Notes: a model not told the origin generated them from the sequence alone. Positions 33,813-42,903 are shown, counted from the first letter of the stretch. The stretch is DNA of 64,000 nt from a bacterium (GCA_029560815.1 JAKQKF010000046.1:6457-70456); one strand, 5' to 3'. Program-made: numbers and translations.

Positions 33813-34361
33813 GTGCGCGAACTCTCCCTGCATATTCTGGATATCGTCACCAACTCGATCGAGGCGAAGGCCAGCCGTGTTATCCTCTGGATAGAAGAGT
33901 CAGTAGAGAAAAATCAGTTTTCGATTACCATCCGTGATAACGGACGCGGCATGAGCCAGGAGATGATCGATGCGGTCATTGATCCCTTTGTGACAACGCG
34001 GACCACCCGTCCTGTCGGCATGGGGCTCCCTCTTCTCAGGCAGGCGGCGACCAGCTGCGGCGGGACGCTCAGGATCAAATCCAGACTCGGCAAAGGCACC
34101 ACGCTGACCGCCTCTTTTCACCACAACAGCCTGAACCGCTCTCCACTTGGCGGAATTGCCGAGACCGTGGTCAATCTGATCATCGGCGCACCGGATGTCC
34201 ATTTTGTCTACGGCCACCGGACAGACACGGGCTGTTTTGCTTTTGATTCCTACTGGATCTATGCCCGTATGGCCGAGCTGGATTGTTCTCAGTACATGCT
34301 GGTCGAACCGGCGCAAAAATGGATTGAGGAGAAGCTGCTGTCGATTGGCTCGACCGCCTGA
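33813..34361 (+). CDS. Stand-alone HATPase (anti-sigma/kinase-like ATP-binding protein)
   Basis: The 182-residue protein consists of a GHKL ATPase domain: N box ILDIVTNSIEAKAS, G1 DNGRGMSQE, a short lid with FVTTR, and G2 PVGMGLPLL. There is no dimerisation/phosphoacceptor domain. About 60 extra residues follow (GAPDVHFVYGHRT). The start is GTG at 33813, with AAGGA upstream. Such proteins accompany HydABC genes in other anaerobes. A kinase acting on an unknown partner or an ATP-gated switch are possible. Confidence 0.78.
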   Translation: MRELSLHILDIVTNSIEAKASRVILWIEESVEKNQFSITIRDNGRGMSQEMIDAVIDPFVTTRTTRPVGMGLPLLRQAATSCGGTLRIKSRLGKGTTLTASFHHNSLNRSPLGGIAETVVNLIIGAPDVHFVYGHRTDTGCFAFDSYWIYARMAELDCSQYMLVEPAQKWIEEKLLSIGSTA

Positions 34362-34429
34362 TCCTGCCCCCCGCGCCGGCCCGATATTGAATTTTTGCGG
34401 TATATTTTACTTAATCAACAGCTCCACAT

Positions 34430-34456
34430 CGGCGGAATCATCTCCACGCTCCGCCG
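34430..34456 (+). promoter_or_regulatory. Leader hairpin before hydrogenase set 2
   Basis: CGGCGGA and TCCGCCG form a 7-bp stem with a 13-base loop, ending 15 bases before a strong AGGAGGAA. The preceding 34386-34415 is AT-rich and contains TATATT without a clear -35 box, so a promoter is possible here. Confidence 0.35.
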
Positions 34457-34485
34457 GTGAAACACAACTGCAGGAGGAATACCGA

Positions 34486-34851
34486 GTGAAAAGTCTGTCA
34501 GATCTTCGCGCCATCAAGGAAAAGGCCAAAAAAGAGATGGCGGCCCGTGAACAATCGGCCAAATACCGCATCGTCATCGCCATGGGGACCTGCGGGATTG
34601 CCGCCGGCGCACGCGCGGTCATGTCCGCTATACTTGATGAGATAAACAAGAGAAGTGTCACCGACGTCGTCGTCACCCAGACCGGCTGCCTTGGTTTCTG
34701 CGATCAGGAACCCCTCGTTCAGGTGGTGCAGACCGACAAGGGGGTGACCACCACTTACGGCAAGATCAATCCGGAAATTGCCCGCAAAATAATCGATGAG
34801 CATGTCCTGGCCGATCGTATCGTCTCCAGCCATGTCTTTTCGCATGAATAA
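34486..34851 (+). CDS. Thioredoxin-like 2Fe-2S ferredoxin of hydrogenase set 2
   Basis: The 121-residue protein has a basic helical lead (about 1-24), then a thioredoxin-like ferredoxin fold with GTCGIAAGARAV and QTGCLGFCDQEP, equivalent to the domain at the N terminus of HydB of set 1. It starts at GTG 34486, six bases after AGGAGGAA. As HydB of set 2 has lost the cluster in that domain (see 35385), this free protein may supply the missing [2Fe-2S] centre. Confidence 0.82.
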   Translation: MKSLSDLRAIKEKAKKEMAAREQSAKYRIVIAMGTCGIAAGARAVMSAILDEINKRSVTDVVVTQTGCLGFCDQEPLVQVVQTDKGVTTTYGKINPEIARKIIDEHVLADRIVSSHVFSHE

Positions 34852-34915
34852 TGCCGGCAGCTCCATTCCGGGTTGAGCTAATGTACGTAACTTGCCGAGT
34901 TTTATGGAGGAACCT

Positions 34916-35392
34916 ATGACGGATTACACTGCAGTAGATAAAATCATCACTTCCTATGCGGCGACCAAAACGCCGCTCATCTACGTCCTCAAGGATGTGC
35001 AGAAGGAGTATGGTCACCTCTCCGAGGAACTTCTCACCCGCATCGCCAAAAAGATCGATATCCCCCTCAGCGAAATCTATGGCGTCGCCACTTTTTACTC
35101 TCTTTTCACCACCAAGCCCAAGGGCAAACACATCGTGCGCTGCTGCAACAATGCCCCCTGCTATGTCAAGGATTCCAAGGAGGTTCTCGCCCAGATCAAG
35201 AGCTATCTCGGCATTGAAACCGGCGAGACCACCCCGGACGGACTCTTCACCCTCGAGTTTACCAGCTGCCTCGGGCTCTGCGCTGTCGCCCCGGTGATGA
35301 TGATCGACAGTGAGGTTTATGGCAATCTCACCCCCGAGAAAGCGATCGCGATATTGAAAGACTACAAAGTGAAAGGATCCTCCAATGCATAG
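34916..35392 (+). CDS. hydC: [FeFe]-hydrogenase subunit HydC (NuoE-like), set 2
   Basis: The 158-residue NuoE-like [2Fe-2S] protein has Cys in CCNNAPCYV and SCLGLCAVAP. The start at 34916 lies 3 bases after GGAGGAA, and codons upstream of it do not look conserved. Its 3' end overlaps the start of hydB of set 2 by 8 bases, so the two are translationally coupled. Confidence 0.9.
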   Translation: MTDYTAVDKIITSYAATKTPLIYVLKDVQKEYGHLSEELLTRIAKKIDIPLSEIYGVATFYSLFTTKPKGKHIVRCCNNAPCYVKDSKEVLAQIKSYLGIETGETTPDGLFTLEFTSCLGLCAVAPVMMIDSEVYGNLTPEKAIAILKDYKVKGSSNA

Positions 35393-37013
35393 AATCCATA
35401 TTCTGGTCGCAATGGATGCCCATACCATATCCCAGGGTGCCCGCTCGGTCAAAGACGCCCTGGTCAAGGAAGTAGCCCTGGCCGGACTGGCCGATGATGT
35501 GCGCGTGGTCGAAACGGGCAGCCTCGGCATCTACGACAAGGGCGTTGTGCTGGTTATTTTTCCTGATGCCGTCTACTACGTCGGCGTCAAGATGGAGGAT
35601 GTCTCCGAGATCATCGCCGAGCATCTGCTCAAGGGCCGCATTGTCGAACGCCTGCACTATCTCGATATTCCGTCGGCTGAGGGCGAGATGGGGGAAAAGT
35701 CGGCGCGCATTTGTAAACAGGAGCGCGTGGTGCTCAGAAACGCCGGCGTGATCGATCCTGAAAGCATCGAGGAATACATCGCCCATGACGGCTACGAGGC
35801 CCTCGGCAAGGCCCTCACGGAGATGACCCCGGAAGCGGTCATGGAGGAGGTGAAAAAGTCGGGGATGCAGGGCCGCGGCGGCGCCTTCTTCCCGACCGGC
35901 CTCAAATGGAGCTTTGCGGCCAAGGAAAAATCGGAAGAAAAATATATCATTTGCAACGCCGATGAGGGCGAGCCCGGCACCTTCAAGGACCGCCTCATCC
36001 TTGAAGGCGATCCCCACGCCGTCATCGAAGGGATGATCCTGGCCGGCTATGCCGTCGGGGCCCATCAGGGCTACGTCTACATCCGCGGAGAATATCACAT
36101 GTCCATCGCCCGGGTCAAGCGCGCCATCGAACAGGCCCGCGCCCACGGCCTGCTCGGCAAGAGCATTTTCGGCACCCCCTTCTCCTTCGATCTCGAGATC
36201 CGTGAAGGGGCCGGGGCCTATATCTGCGGCGAGGAAACCGCTTTGATCGAATCGATCGAAGGCAAGCGCGGGGAGCCGCGCAACAAGCCGCCCTTCCCGC
36301 CCTCCGTAGGCCTCTGGGGAAAGCCGACGATTGTCAACAATGTCGAGACCCTCGCCAATGTGCCCCAGATCATCCGCAAGGGGGCGGAGTGGTACAAGGG
36401 CATCGGCACGGCCAAGAGTCCCGGCACCAAGGTCTTTACGATGGTCGGCAATATTAACAATCCCGGCCTCATCGAGGTGCCGATGGGCATCACCCTCCGC
36501 GAAATCATCTATGACATCGGCCACGGTATCCCGAATGGCAAAGGCTTCAAGCTTGCCCAGCTGGGCGGCACCACCGGCGGCATCCTGACCAGTGAGCATC
36601 TCGATCTGCCTCTGAGCGTCGAGTCCCTGCGCGAGATCGGCGCGGGCATGGGCTCCGGCGCCCTGCTCGTGGTCGACGACAGCCAGTGCGTTGTCGGTTT
36701 GGTCAAAAACTTTGTCGAATTTTTTGTGCATGAGTCGTGCGGCATCTGCACCCTCTGCCGGGAGGGCAACGGCCGCCTGCTCGAGATCCTCGAGCGCCTG
36801 ACCTCCGGCCATGGCACAGCCAGGGATCTCGAACTGATGGAGGAGCTCGCCAATACCATGACCAAGGGCGCTTTCTGCGGCCTGGGTCAGGCGGCTCCGA
36901 TTCCCATCATCGGCTGCCTGCGTTACTTCAGAGAGGAGTTCGAACAGCATCTGGAAAAGAAATGCAAGTCCGGCAAGTGCACCTTTGAGGCCGCCGATAC
37001 GGCCGCCGCTTGA
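35385..37013 (+). CDS. hydB: HydB-like NAD/FMN subunit, set 2, with lost accessory clusters
   Basis: The 542-residue NuoF-like protein is about 120 residues shorter than HydB of set 1. Its N-terminal thioredoxin-like domain is present, but every cluster Cys is replaced: GTC becomes DAH and TGCLGFC becomes TGSLGIY. The core keeps the NAD site (GAGAYICGEETALI) and the [4Fe-4S] ligands (ESCGICTLC, AFCGLGQ), but the FMN loop reads GRGGAFFPTG, with Phe where Gly is usual. The chain stops after CKSGKC, at the point where set 1 continues into a 2[4Fe-4S] ferredoxin domain. It overlaps hydC by 8 bases. It could still bind flavin and NAD. Confidence 0.88.
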   Translation: MHRIHILVAMDAHTISQGARSVKDALVKEVALAGLADDVRVVETGSLGIYDKGVVLVIFPDAVYYVGVKMEDVSEIIAEHLLKGRIVERLHYLDIPSAEGEMGEKSARICKQERVVLRNAGVIDPESIEEYIAHDGYEALGKALTEMTPEAVMEEVKKSGMQGRGGAFFPTGLKWSFAAKEKSEEKYIICNADEGEPGTFKDRLILEGDPHAVIEGMILAGYAVGAHQGYVYIRGEYHMSIARVKRAIEQARAHGLLGKSIFGTPFSFDLEIREGAGAYICGEETALIESIEGKRGEPRNKPPFPPSVGLWGKPTIVNNVETLANVPQIIRKGAEWYKGIGTAKSPGTKVFTMVGNINNPGLIEVPMGITLREIIYDIGHGIPNGKGFKLAQLGGTTGGILTSEHLDLPLSVESLREIGAGMGSGALLVVDDSQCVVGLVKNFVEFFVHESCGICTLCREGNGRLLEILERLTSGHGTARDLELMEELANTMTKGAFCGLGQAAPIPIIGCLRYFREEFEQHLEKKCKSGKCTFEAADTAAA

Positions 37014-37064
37014 TCTTCTCCACCGGAAATAGTTACACCCATTTATTATTTTAGGAGGATTCCC

Positions 37065-38795
37065 TTGGATACTGTCAATTTGACCATAGATGGACGCAAG
37101 GTTACCGTGCCGGCAGATGCCACGGTTCTTGAAGCCGCCGAGAAGGCTCTGATCAACATCCCCCGCCTCTGCTATCACCCCGATCTGCCCCCGATCTCCG
37201 CATGCCGCCTCTGCGTCGTCGAGATCAAGGGTGATCGTCTCCTGCGCACCGCCTGTTCCTGGAAGGTCGCAGAGGGGATGGAGGTGATCACCAACTCGAA
37301 GGTGGTACGCGAATCGCGCAAGATTGCCATGGAACTGCTGCTCTCCCGCCATCCCATGCGCTGCACCGAATGCGTCCGCAACGGCTCCTGTGAACTGCGC
37401 GCCGTTGCCGACCAGCTCGGCATCCGCGAAATCTCTTTCGAATACCGCGAACGCAAGGGCGAGCTGGATACCTCCAGTCCCTCCGTCGTCCGCGACCCCT
37501 CGAAATGCATCCTCTGCCGCCGCTGCGTCCAGACCTGCACCATGGTCCAGAGCGTCAGCGCCCTCGGCATGGAGAGCCGCGGATATGATGTCTGGGTTGA
37601 CACCCCGTTCGGCAAGGGGCTGAGCGAGGTCGCCTGCGTCGCCTGCGGCCAGTGCATCGACCGCTGCCCGGTTGGGGCCCTGTACGAGAACAGCCATATC
37701 CAGCGGGTCTGGGACGCCCTCGACAATCCCGACCTGCATGTTGTCGTCCAGACCGCGCCGGCCGTCCGCGTCGCCATCGGCGAAGAATTCGGCATGCCCG
37801 CCGGCTCGCTGGTCACCGACAAGCTGGTCGCCGGCCTGCGTCGTCTTGGCTTCGACAAGGTCTTCGACACCGACTTTACTGCCGATCTGACCATCATGGA
37901 GGAGGGCTATGAGCTGCTCAACCGGCTGAAAAACGGCGGCACCCTGCCCCTGTTGACCTCCTGCAGCCCGGGATGGATCAATTTCATTGAACATTTCTAT
38001 CCCGAACTCCTGCCGCACGTCTCTTCCTGCAAATCCCCGCAGCAGATGTTCGGCGCCCTCGCCAAGACCTACTATGCGCAAAAAATCGGCGCCGATCCGA
38101 AAAACATCTTTTCGGTCTCGGTCATGCCCTGCACAGCGAAAAAGTACGAGAGCGACCGCGCCGAGATGAGCAGCAGCGGCTTCAAGGATGTCGATGCCGT
38201 TCTCACCACCAGAGAAGCAGCCACAATGATGAAGCAGATCGGCATCCATCTGCCCGACCTGCCGGATGAAGAGTATGATGCGCCGCTGGGAATTTCGACC
38301 GGCGCCGCGGTCATCTTCGGCAACACCGGTGGCGTCATGGAGGCCGCCCTGCGCACGGTTTACGAGGTGGTCACCGGCAAGACTCTGGAAGAGGTCGAAA
38401 TCAAGGCTGTCCGCGGCCTGGAAGGCGTCCGCGAAGCGGAGGTTCAGGTCGGCGATCTCACCGTTCGGGCTGCCGTCGCCAACGGCCTCGCCAACGCCCG
38501 CCAGCTCATGAAAAAGATCGTTGCCGGCGAGGCCCACTATCACTTTATCGAAATTATGGCTTGCCCCGGCGGCTGCATCGGCGGCGGTGGTCAGCCGGTT
38601 CCCACCTCGATGGAGATCAGGAAAAAACGCGCTGCAGCCATCTATCGTGCCGATCAGGCCAAGACCATCCGCAAATCGCACGAGAATCCGGCCGTGCAGC
38701 AGCTCTATAAGGAATTCCTGGGCGAACCCAACAGCCACAAGGCCCATGAACTCCTTCATACCCATTATATCAAAAAAACGGTGTATCAGGAATAG
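37065..38795 (+). CDS. hydA: Catalytic subunit HydA of trimeric [FeFe]-hydrogenase, set 2
   Basis: The 576-residue protein has the same architecture as set 1: [2Fe-2S] (Cys36, 47, 50, 64), His-Cys3 cluster (about 96-109), two [4Fe-4S] sites, H-cluster domain and C-terminal tail (EFLGEPNSHKAHELLHTHY). Motifs are L1 TSCSPGW (298-304), L2 MPCTAKK (Cys356) and L3 MACPGGCIGGGGQP (Cys500, Cys504). As in set 1, the second Cys of L1 is Ser. The start codon is TTG at 37065, five bases after AGGAGGA, which may lower its expression relative to its partners. Confidence 0.93.
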   Translation: MDTVNLTIDGRKVTVPADATVLEAAEKALINIPRLCYHPDLPPISACRLCVVEIKGDRLLRTACSWKVAEGMEVITNSKVVRESRKIAMELLLSRHPMRCTECVRNGSCELRAVADQLGIREISFEYRERKGELDTSSPSVVRDPSKCILCRRCVQTCTMVQSVSALGMESRGYDVWVDTPFGKGLSEVACVACGQCIDRCPVGALYENSHIQRVWDALDNPDLHVVVQTAPAVRVAIGEEFGMPAGSLVTDKLVAGLRRLGFDKVFDTDFTADLTIMEEGYELLNRLKNGGTLPLLTSCSPGWINFIEHFYPELLPHVSSCKSPQQMFGALAKTYYAQKIGADPKNIFSVSVMPCTAKKYESDRAEMSSSGFKDVDAVLTTREAATMMKQIGIHLPDLPDEEYDAPLGISTGAAVIFGNTGGVMEAALRTVYEVVTGKTLEEVEIKAVRGLEGVREAEVQVGDLTVRAAVANGLANARQLMKKIVAGEAHYHFIEIMACPGGCIGGGGQPVPTSMEIRKKRAAAIYRADQAKTIRKSHENPAVQQLYKEFLGEPNSHKAHELLHTHYIKKTVYQE

Positions 38796-38804
38796 CACCA
38801 GTGC

Positions 38805-38836
38805 ACTCCGCCCGGCGCTCTTGCTCCGGGCGGAGT
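38805..38836 (+). other. Strong hairpin between hydA and buk
   Basis: ACTCCGCCCGG and CCGGGCGGAGT form an 11-bp perfect stem with a 10-base loop, followed by CTTC and then the ribosome site of buk. Without a T-run it is more likely an attenuator or mRNA-processing site than a full terminator, so buk may be partly co-transcribed with hydrogenase set 2. Confidence 0.5.
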
Positions 38837-38854
38837 CTTCAGGAGGGTGGCATC

Positions 38855-39931
38855 ATGACGGATAGCCTTTCGCCCCTCATTTTGGTGGTTAATCCGGGCT
38901 CCACCTCGACCAAGGTGGGGCTCTTCACCGGCAAAAAAAAGGTTTCGGAAGAGAATCTCGTCCATTCCCGGGAGGAGCTGGCGCGCTACCAGAGCCTCTG
39001 GGACCAGTTCGATTACCGCACCGACCTCGTCATCGAATTTCTCAACCGGCAGAACCTCAAGGCTTTCTCCCTCGATGCGGTCGTCGGCAGAGGGGGTATG
39101 CTCAAGCCCCTGAGCCGCGGCACCTATGTCGTCGATGAGACCATGATCGAGGATGCCAGAAGGGGAGTTCAGGGCCAACACAGCTCCAACATGGGTTGCG
39201 CCATCGCCCAAAAGATCGCCCAACTCTACGGCTGTGTTGCCTTTATCGTCGATCCGGTCTCGGTCGACGAGTTCGACGTCCTCGCCCGCTACTCCGGCCA
39301 CCCGAGGATTGCACGGCGCTCCCTGTCGCATGCCCTCAGCCTGCGCGCAGCCGCGATCTGGGCTGCGGAATCCATGAAAATGGATCCGAACAAGCGCAAT
39401 TTTATCGTCGCCCATCTCGGCGGGGGCATCTCCATTGCCCCTGTCAAGGGCGGCCACATCATTGATGTCAACGACGCCTCCAGCGACGGCCCCTTCTCCC
39501 CGGAACGGACGGGAAGCCTGCCCCTGCAACCCTTCATTGACCTCTGCTTCTCCGGCGAGTTCACAAAAAAGGAGGTTCAGCAGATGGTGATGGGCAAGGG
39601 CGGATTGCTCGCTTACCTGGGGACCACTGACGCGCGCGAGATTGAAAGACGCATTGCGGCCGGCGACAGCACCGCCGGCGAGGTTTTTGCCGCCATGGCC
39701 TATCAAATCGCCAAGGAGATCGCCGCCATGGCCAGCGTGCTCTGCGGAGAGGTCGCCGCTATCGTTCTCACCGGCGGACTCGCCCGTTCAGCCCTGCTGG
39801 TGGATTTGATCAGCACGCGCATCAAATTTATCGCTCCGATCAAGGTCATACCAGGCGAACTCGAAATGGAAGCCCTGGCTGCCGGGGCATTGCGCGTGCT
39901 CACCGGTCAGGAGAAAGCCCGGCGCTACTGA
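38855..39931 (+). CDS. buk: Butyrate kinase, copy 1
   Basis: The 358-residue ASKHA kinase converts butyryl (or branched acyl) phosphate and ADP to the acid and ATP. It shows the N-terminal NPGSTSTKVGLF loop, GRGGML, HLGGGISI, NDASSDGPFSPERTG and LTGGLARS motifs and the typical length. The start at 38855 follows AGGAGGG by seven bases. It is followed by ptb after 33 bp, and its position after hydA ties ATP formation from acyl-CoA to H2 production. Confidence 0.93.
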   Translation: MTDSLSPLILVVNPGSTSTKVGLFTGKKKVSEENLVHSREELARYQSLWDQFDYRTDLVIEFLNRQNLKAFSLDAVVGRGGMLKPLSRGTYVVDETMIEDARRGVQGQHSSNMGCAIAQKIAQLYGCVAFIVDPVSVDEFDVLARYSGHPRIARRSLSHALSLRAAAIWAAESMKMDPNKRNFIVAHLGGGISIAPVKGGHIIDVNDASSDGPFSPERTGSLPLQPFIDLCFSGEFTKKEVQQMVMGKGGLLAYLGTTDAREIERRIAAGDSTAGEVFAAMAYQIAKEIAAMASVLCGEVAAIVLTGGLARSALLVDLISTRIKFIAPIKVIPGELEMEALAAGALRVLTGQEKARRY

Positions 39932-39964
39932 ACCACATGCAGATAGGCCAAACAGGAGTCCCCC

Positions 39965-40873
39965 ATGATTACCTCCTTCGATGACCTGCTCGACAGGATG
40001 CGGCAGGGCCCCAGGGTGACAGTGGCCGTCGCCGCTGCCGATGACGAGGCCGCACTGGGCGCCGTGGCGGCCGCCCACGAGCTGGGCATAGCGGATGCCC
40101 TCCTCTTCGGCGATGGCACCAGGATCAGCGCCGTGTATAAAGAAATGACCGGCTCCCCCGATTTGCCTTTCGAAATCCGTGAAGCCGCGGAGGAACAGGC
40201 AGCCCGGACGGCGGTTGCGGCGGTGCGCAGCGGCGCGGCTCAAATCCTGCTCAAGGGCAAGATCAAGACCGCCGCGCTGCTCAAGGCGGTGCTGGACAGT
40301 GAACACGGGCTGCGCTCCAGCCGCCAGCTCAGCGACCTCTTCATCTTTGAGGATCCCTCGCGCGCCGGCAACAAATTGGTAATGATCACCGACGGCGGTG
40401 TGACCCTCAAGCCCGATCTGAAGCAGAAAATCGAGATTATCGAGAATGCCGTCGCAGTGGCCCGCGCCCTCGGCAATGACTCGCCGCGCGTGGCCGTGCT
40501 CTCTGCCGTGGAGACAGTCAATCCCGCCCTGCCGGCCACTATCGATGCCGCTGTCCTGACCAAGATGAACCAGCGCGGCCAGATCAAGGGCTGCATCATC
40601 GATGGACCCCTCGCGCTCGACAATGCGATCTCCGCCGAAGCCGCAGCACTCAAGGGAATCGAATCCCCTGTGGCTGGAAAGGCCGATATCCTGCTCTGTC
40701 CGGAGATCGAATCGGCCAACATGCTGGCCAAATCGACCACCTATTTCGCCCGCATGCGCCTGGGCCATGTCATCATGGGATCGACCGCACCGGTGCTGAT
40801 CCCCTCACGCGCCGACAGCACGGACAGCAAACTGCTCTCCATCGCCATCGGCAAGCTGATTTGTACCAGATAG
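39965..40873 (+). CDS. ptb: Phosphate butyryltransferase, copy 1
   Basis: The 302-residue member of the phosphate acetyl/butyryltransferase family exchanges CoA for phosphate on butyryl-CoA. Typical features are KGKIKTAALLKAVLD, ITDGGVTLKPDL, AVLSAVETVNPALPAT, DGPLALDNAIS and PVLIPSRADS. AGGAG precedes the ATG. It forms the normal buk-ptb pair with the gene upstream; ftsH follows after 41 bp. Confidence 0.92.
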   Translation: MITSFDDLLDRMRQGPRVTVAVAAADDEAALGAVAAAHELGIADALLFGDGTRISAVYKEMTGSPDLPFEIREAAEEQAARTAVAAVRSGAAQILLKGKIKTAALLKAVLDSEHGLRSSRQLSDLFIFEDPSRAGNKLVMITDGGVTLKPDLKQKIEIIENAVAVARALGNDSPRVAVLSAVETVNPALPATIDAAVLTKMNQRGQIKGCIIDGPLALDNAISAEAAALKGIESPVAGKADILLCPEIESANMLAKSTTYFARMRLGHVIMGSTAPVLIPSRADSTDSKLLSIAIGKLICTR

Positions 40874-40914
40874 GGCCCGGCTGAGAGGGCGGGGCGCAGG
40901 ACCAGGAGTACTGA

Positions 40915-42903
40915 ATGAATTTGCTGCACAATGAGAACAGGAATTCCAATCGCCATAAACCCAGAATGGAGAAAAAACTCCATTTTTCCATCTGGTATGT
41001 GCTTTTTGCCATCATGACTCTCTTCCTCTTCAACGACCTCTTCTTCTCCTCCCATACACAGGAGGTACCCTACAGCACCTTCAAGGAGCTTCTCCGACAG
41101 AGCCGGGTTTTTGAAGCCGGGGTTTCGACCGACAGAATTGAGGGATTCTATTTCATCGGCGATTCCACCAACCTGGCCGCACGCCGTGCCCGTTATGATT
41201 CTCTGCAGGCGACGGCTTCGCGGCGCAGCGGTTTTAATATCCGGGAGATTTTTACCTCCGCCAAGGATAGGGAACTCTTCGTGGAGAAGAATCTCCAGTC
41301 TTTTTTCACCCGGCGCATCGATGACGGCGATCTGGTCAAGGAACTGGAAGCCTATCGCGTCGCTTACCGCGGGGTGGAGGGAGAGGACTGGCTGCGCTCA
41401 CTGCTTCTGGGCTGGATTCTGCCCTTCGCCATCCTCTTCGCCATCTGGGGCTATATTTTCAAACGCATGAATCCCAGCGGTGGCATGATGTCCATCGGCA
41501 AGAGCAAGGCCAAGATCTACGTCGAGGGGCAAACCAAGGTCACTTTCAAGGATGTCGCCGGCATCGACGAAGCTCTTGAAGAGGTGAGCGAAATCGTCGA
41601 GTTTCTCAAAAATCCGGAGAAATTCCAGCGCCTTGGCGGCCGGATTCCAAAAGGGGTTCTTCTGGTAGGACCCCCGGGCACCGGCAAGACCCTGCTTGCC
41701 AAGGCCGTGGCAGGAGAGGCTCAGGTTCCTTTTTTCAGCATATCCGGCTCCGATTTCGTCGAGATGTTCGTCGGCGTCGGAGCCGCGCGCGTCCGCGACC
41801 TCTTTCAGCAGGCCTCGCAAAAAGCCCCCTGCATCATCTTCATCGATGAACTCGATGCCCTCGGCAAGGCCCGCGGCGTCAATGTCTATGGGGGGCACGA
41901 CGAGCGCGAGCAGACCCTCAATCAGCTCCTCTCCGAAATGGACGGTTTTGAGTCCAACACCGGCGTCATCATCATGGCTGCCACCAACCGCCCTGAAATC
42001 CTCGACATCGCCCTGCTCCGGCCCGGGCGCTTCGACCGCCAGATCGTCGTCGACCGCCCCGATATCAACGGCCGGGAGGCGATCCTCAGGGTCCATGCCC
42101 GTCAGGTCAAGCTCGCCCGCGAGGTCGATTTAAAGGTGATCGCCGCCAGAACCCCGGGCTTTGTCGGGGCTGACCTCGCCAACCTCCTCAACGAAGCCGC
42201 GCTCATCGCCGCCCGCCACAACCAGAAGAAGGTGGAGATGCATGATCTGGAGGAGGCCATCGACCGGGTCATCGCCGGCCTTGAAAAGAAGAGCCGGGTG
42301 ATGAACAAACGGGAGAAAGAGACCGTCGCCTATCATGAAGCCGGCCATGCCATCGTCGCCTCGGCCGTCCCGGGCAGCGATCCCGTCCACCGCGTGTCGA
42401 TCATCCCGCGCGGAGTTGCCGCGCTTGGCTACACCCTGCAGCTCCCGACCGAGGACCGCTATCTCATGACCCGTTCCGAACTGATCGGCAGGATCACGGT
42501 CCTGCTCGGCGGCCGGGTTGCCGAAGAACTCAAGTACGGCCAGGTCTCGACCGGGGGACAGAATGACCTCGAGCGCGCCACCGATATCGCCCGCAGCATG
42601 GTGGCCGAATACGGGATGAGCGACCAGATCGGTCCGGTCTCCTACGGCCGCGGCGGCCGCACGCTCTTCCTGGGCGCCGAGATCCCCGAGAGCAGGGTCT
42701 ACAGCGAAAGCCTGGCGGCCAAAATCGATGCCGAGATCAGAATCCTCCTCGAGGAGGCTGAAACCCGGGTCCACACCATCCTCAACCAGAAGCGGCAGCA
42801 GCTTGAAACCCTCGCCCAGAGACTGCTGGAAAAAGAGCTGGTGGAGAAAAATGAGCTGGCCGCCATCCTGGATGGAAACGGAGCGAAGGACGATGGAAAG
42901 TAA
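40915..42903 (+). CDS. ftsH: ATP-dependent zinc metalloprotease FtsH
   Basis: The 662-residue membrane protease degrades misfolded membrane and some regulatory proteins. It has TM1 (about 24-42), a periplasmic region, TM2 (about 162-182), the AAA+ domain (Walker A GPPGTGKT, Walker [12 protein letters not shown], arginine-finger region RPGRFDRQI) and the M41 site HEAGH. The protein opens with an unusual polar extension ([16 protein letters not shown]); a later Met (MEKKLHF, residue 18) could be the real start, but AGGAG stands 8 bases before the ATG at 40915. It overlaps the S4-domain gene. Confidence 0.95.
   Translation: MNLLHNENRNSNRHKPRMEKKLHFSIWYVLFAIMTLFLFNDLFFSSHTQEVPYSTFKELLRQSRVFEAGVSTDRIEGFYFIGDSTNLAARRARYDSLQATASRRSGFNIREIFTSAKDRELFVEKNLQSFFTRRIDDGDLVKELEAYRVAYRGVEGEDWLRSLLLGWILPFAILFAIWGYIFKRMNPSGGMMSIGKSKAKIYVEGQTKVTFKDVAGIDEALEEVSEIVEFLKNPEKFQRLGGRIPKGVLLVGPPGTGKTLLAKAVAGEAQVPFFSISGSDFVEMFVGVGAARVRDLFQQASQKAPCIIFIDELDALGKARGVNVYGGHDEREQTLNQLLSEMDGFESNTGVIIMAATNRPEILDIALLRPGRFDRQIVVDRPDINGREAILRVHARQVKLAREVDLKVIAARTPGFVGADLANLLNEAALIAARHNQKKVEMHDLEEAIDRVIAGLEKKSRVMNKREKETVAYHEAGHAIVASAVPGSDPVHRVSIIPRGVAALGYTLQLPTEDRYLMTRSELIGRITVLLGGRVAEELKYGQVSTGGQNDLERATDIARSMVAEYGMSDQIGPVSYGRGGRTLFLGAEIPESRVYSESLAAKIDAEIRILLEEAETRVHTILNQKRQQLETLAQRLLEKELVEKNELAAILDGNGAKDDGK

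Noticed and set aside
34362..34485. A frame opening at 34195 that would extend the ferredoxin by about 97 residues
   Set aside because: The extension overlaps the HATPase gene out of frame and lacks a ribosome site, whereas GTG 34486 follows AGGAGGAA directly.
37065..37067. Possible start-codon loss of hydA set 2
   Set aside because: TTG five bases after AGGAGGA is a normal alternative start and the protein begins exactly at the expected 2Fe-2S domain.
35328..38798. A 1,156-codon open frame on the minus strand opposite hydB and hydA of set 2
   Set aside because: It is an antisense shadow produced by the strong G/C third-position bias of the genes on the plus strand. Its product is low-complexity (A, G, D, F, R) with no family likeness.
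42893..42903. Frameshift between ftsH and the S4-domain gene
   Set aside because: Both proteins are complete and the 11-base overlap is ordinary for coupled genes.
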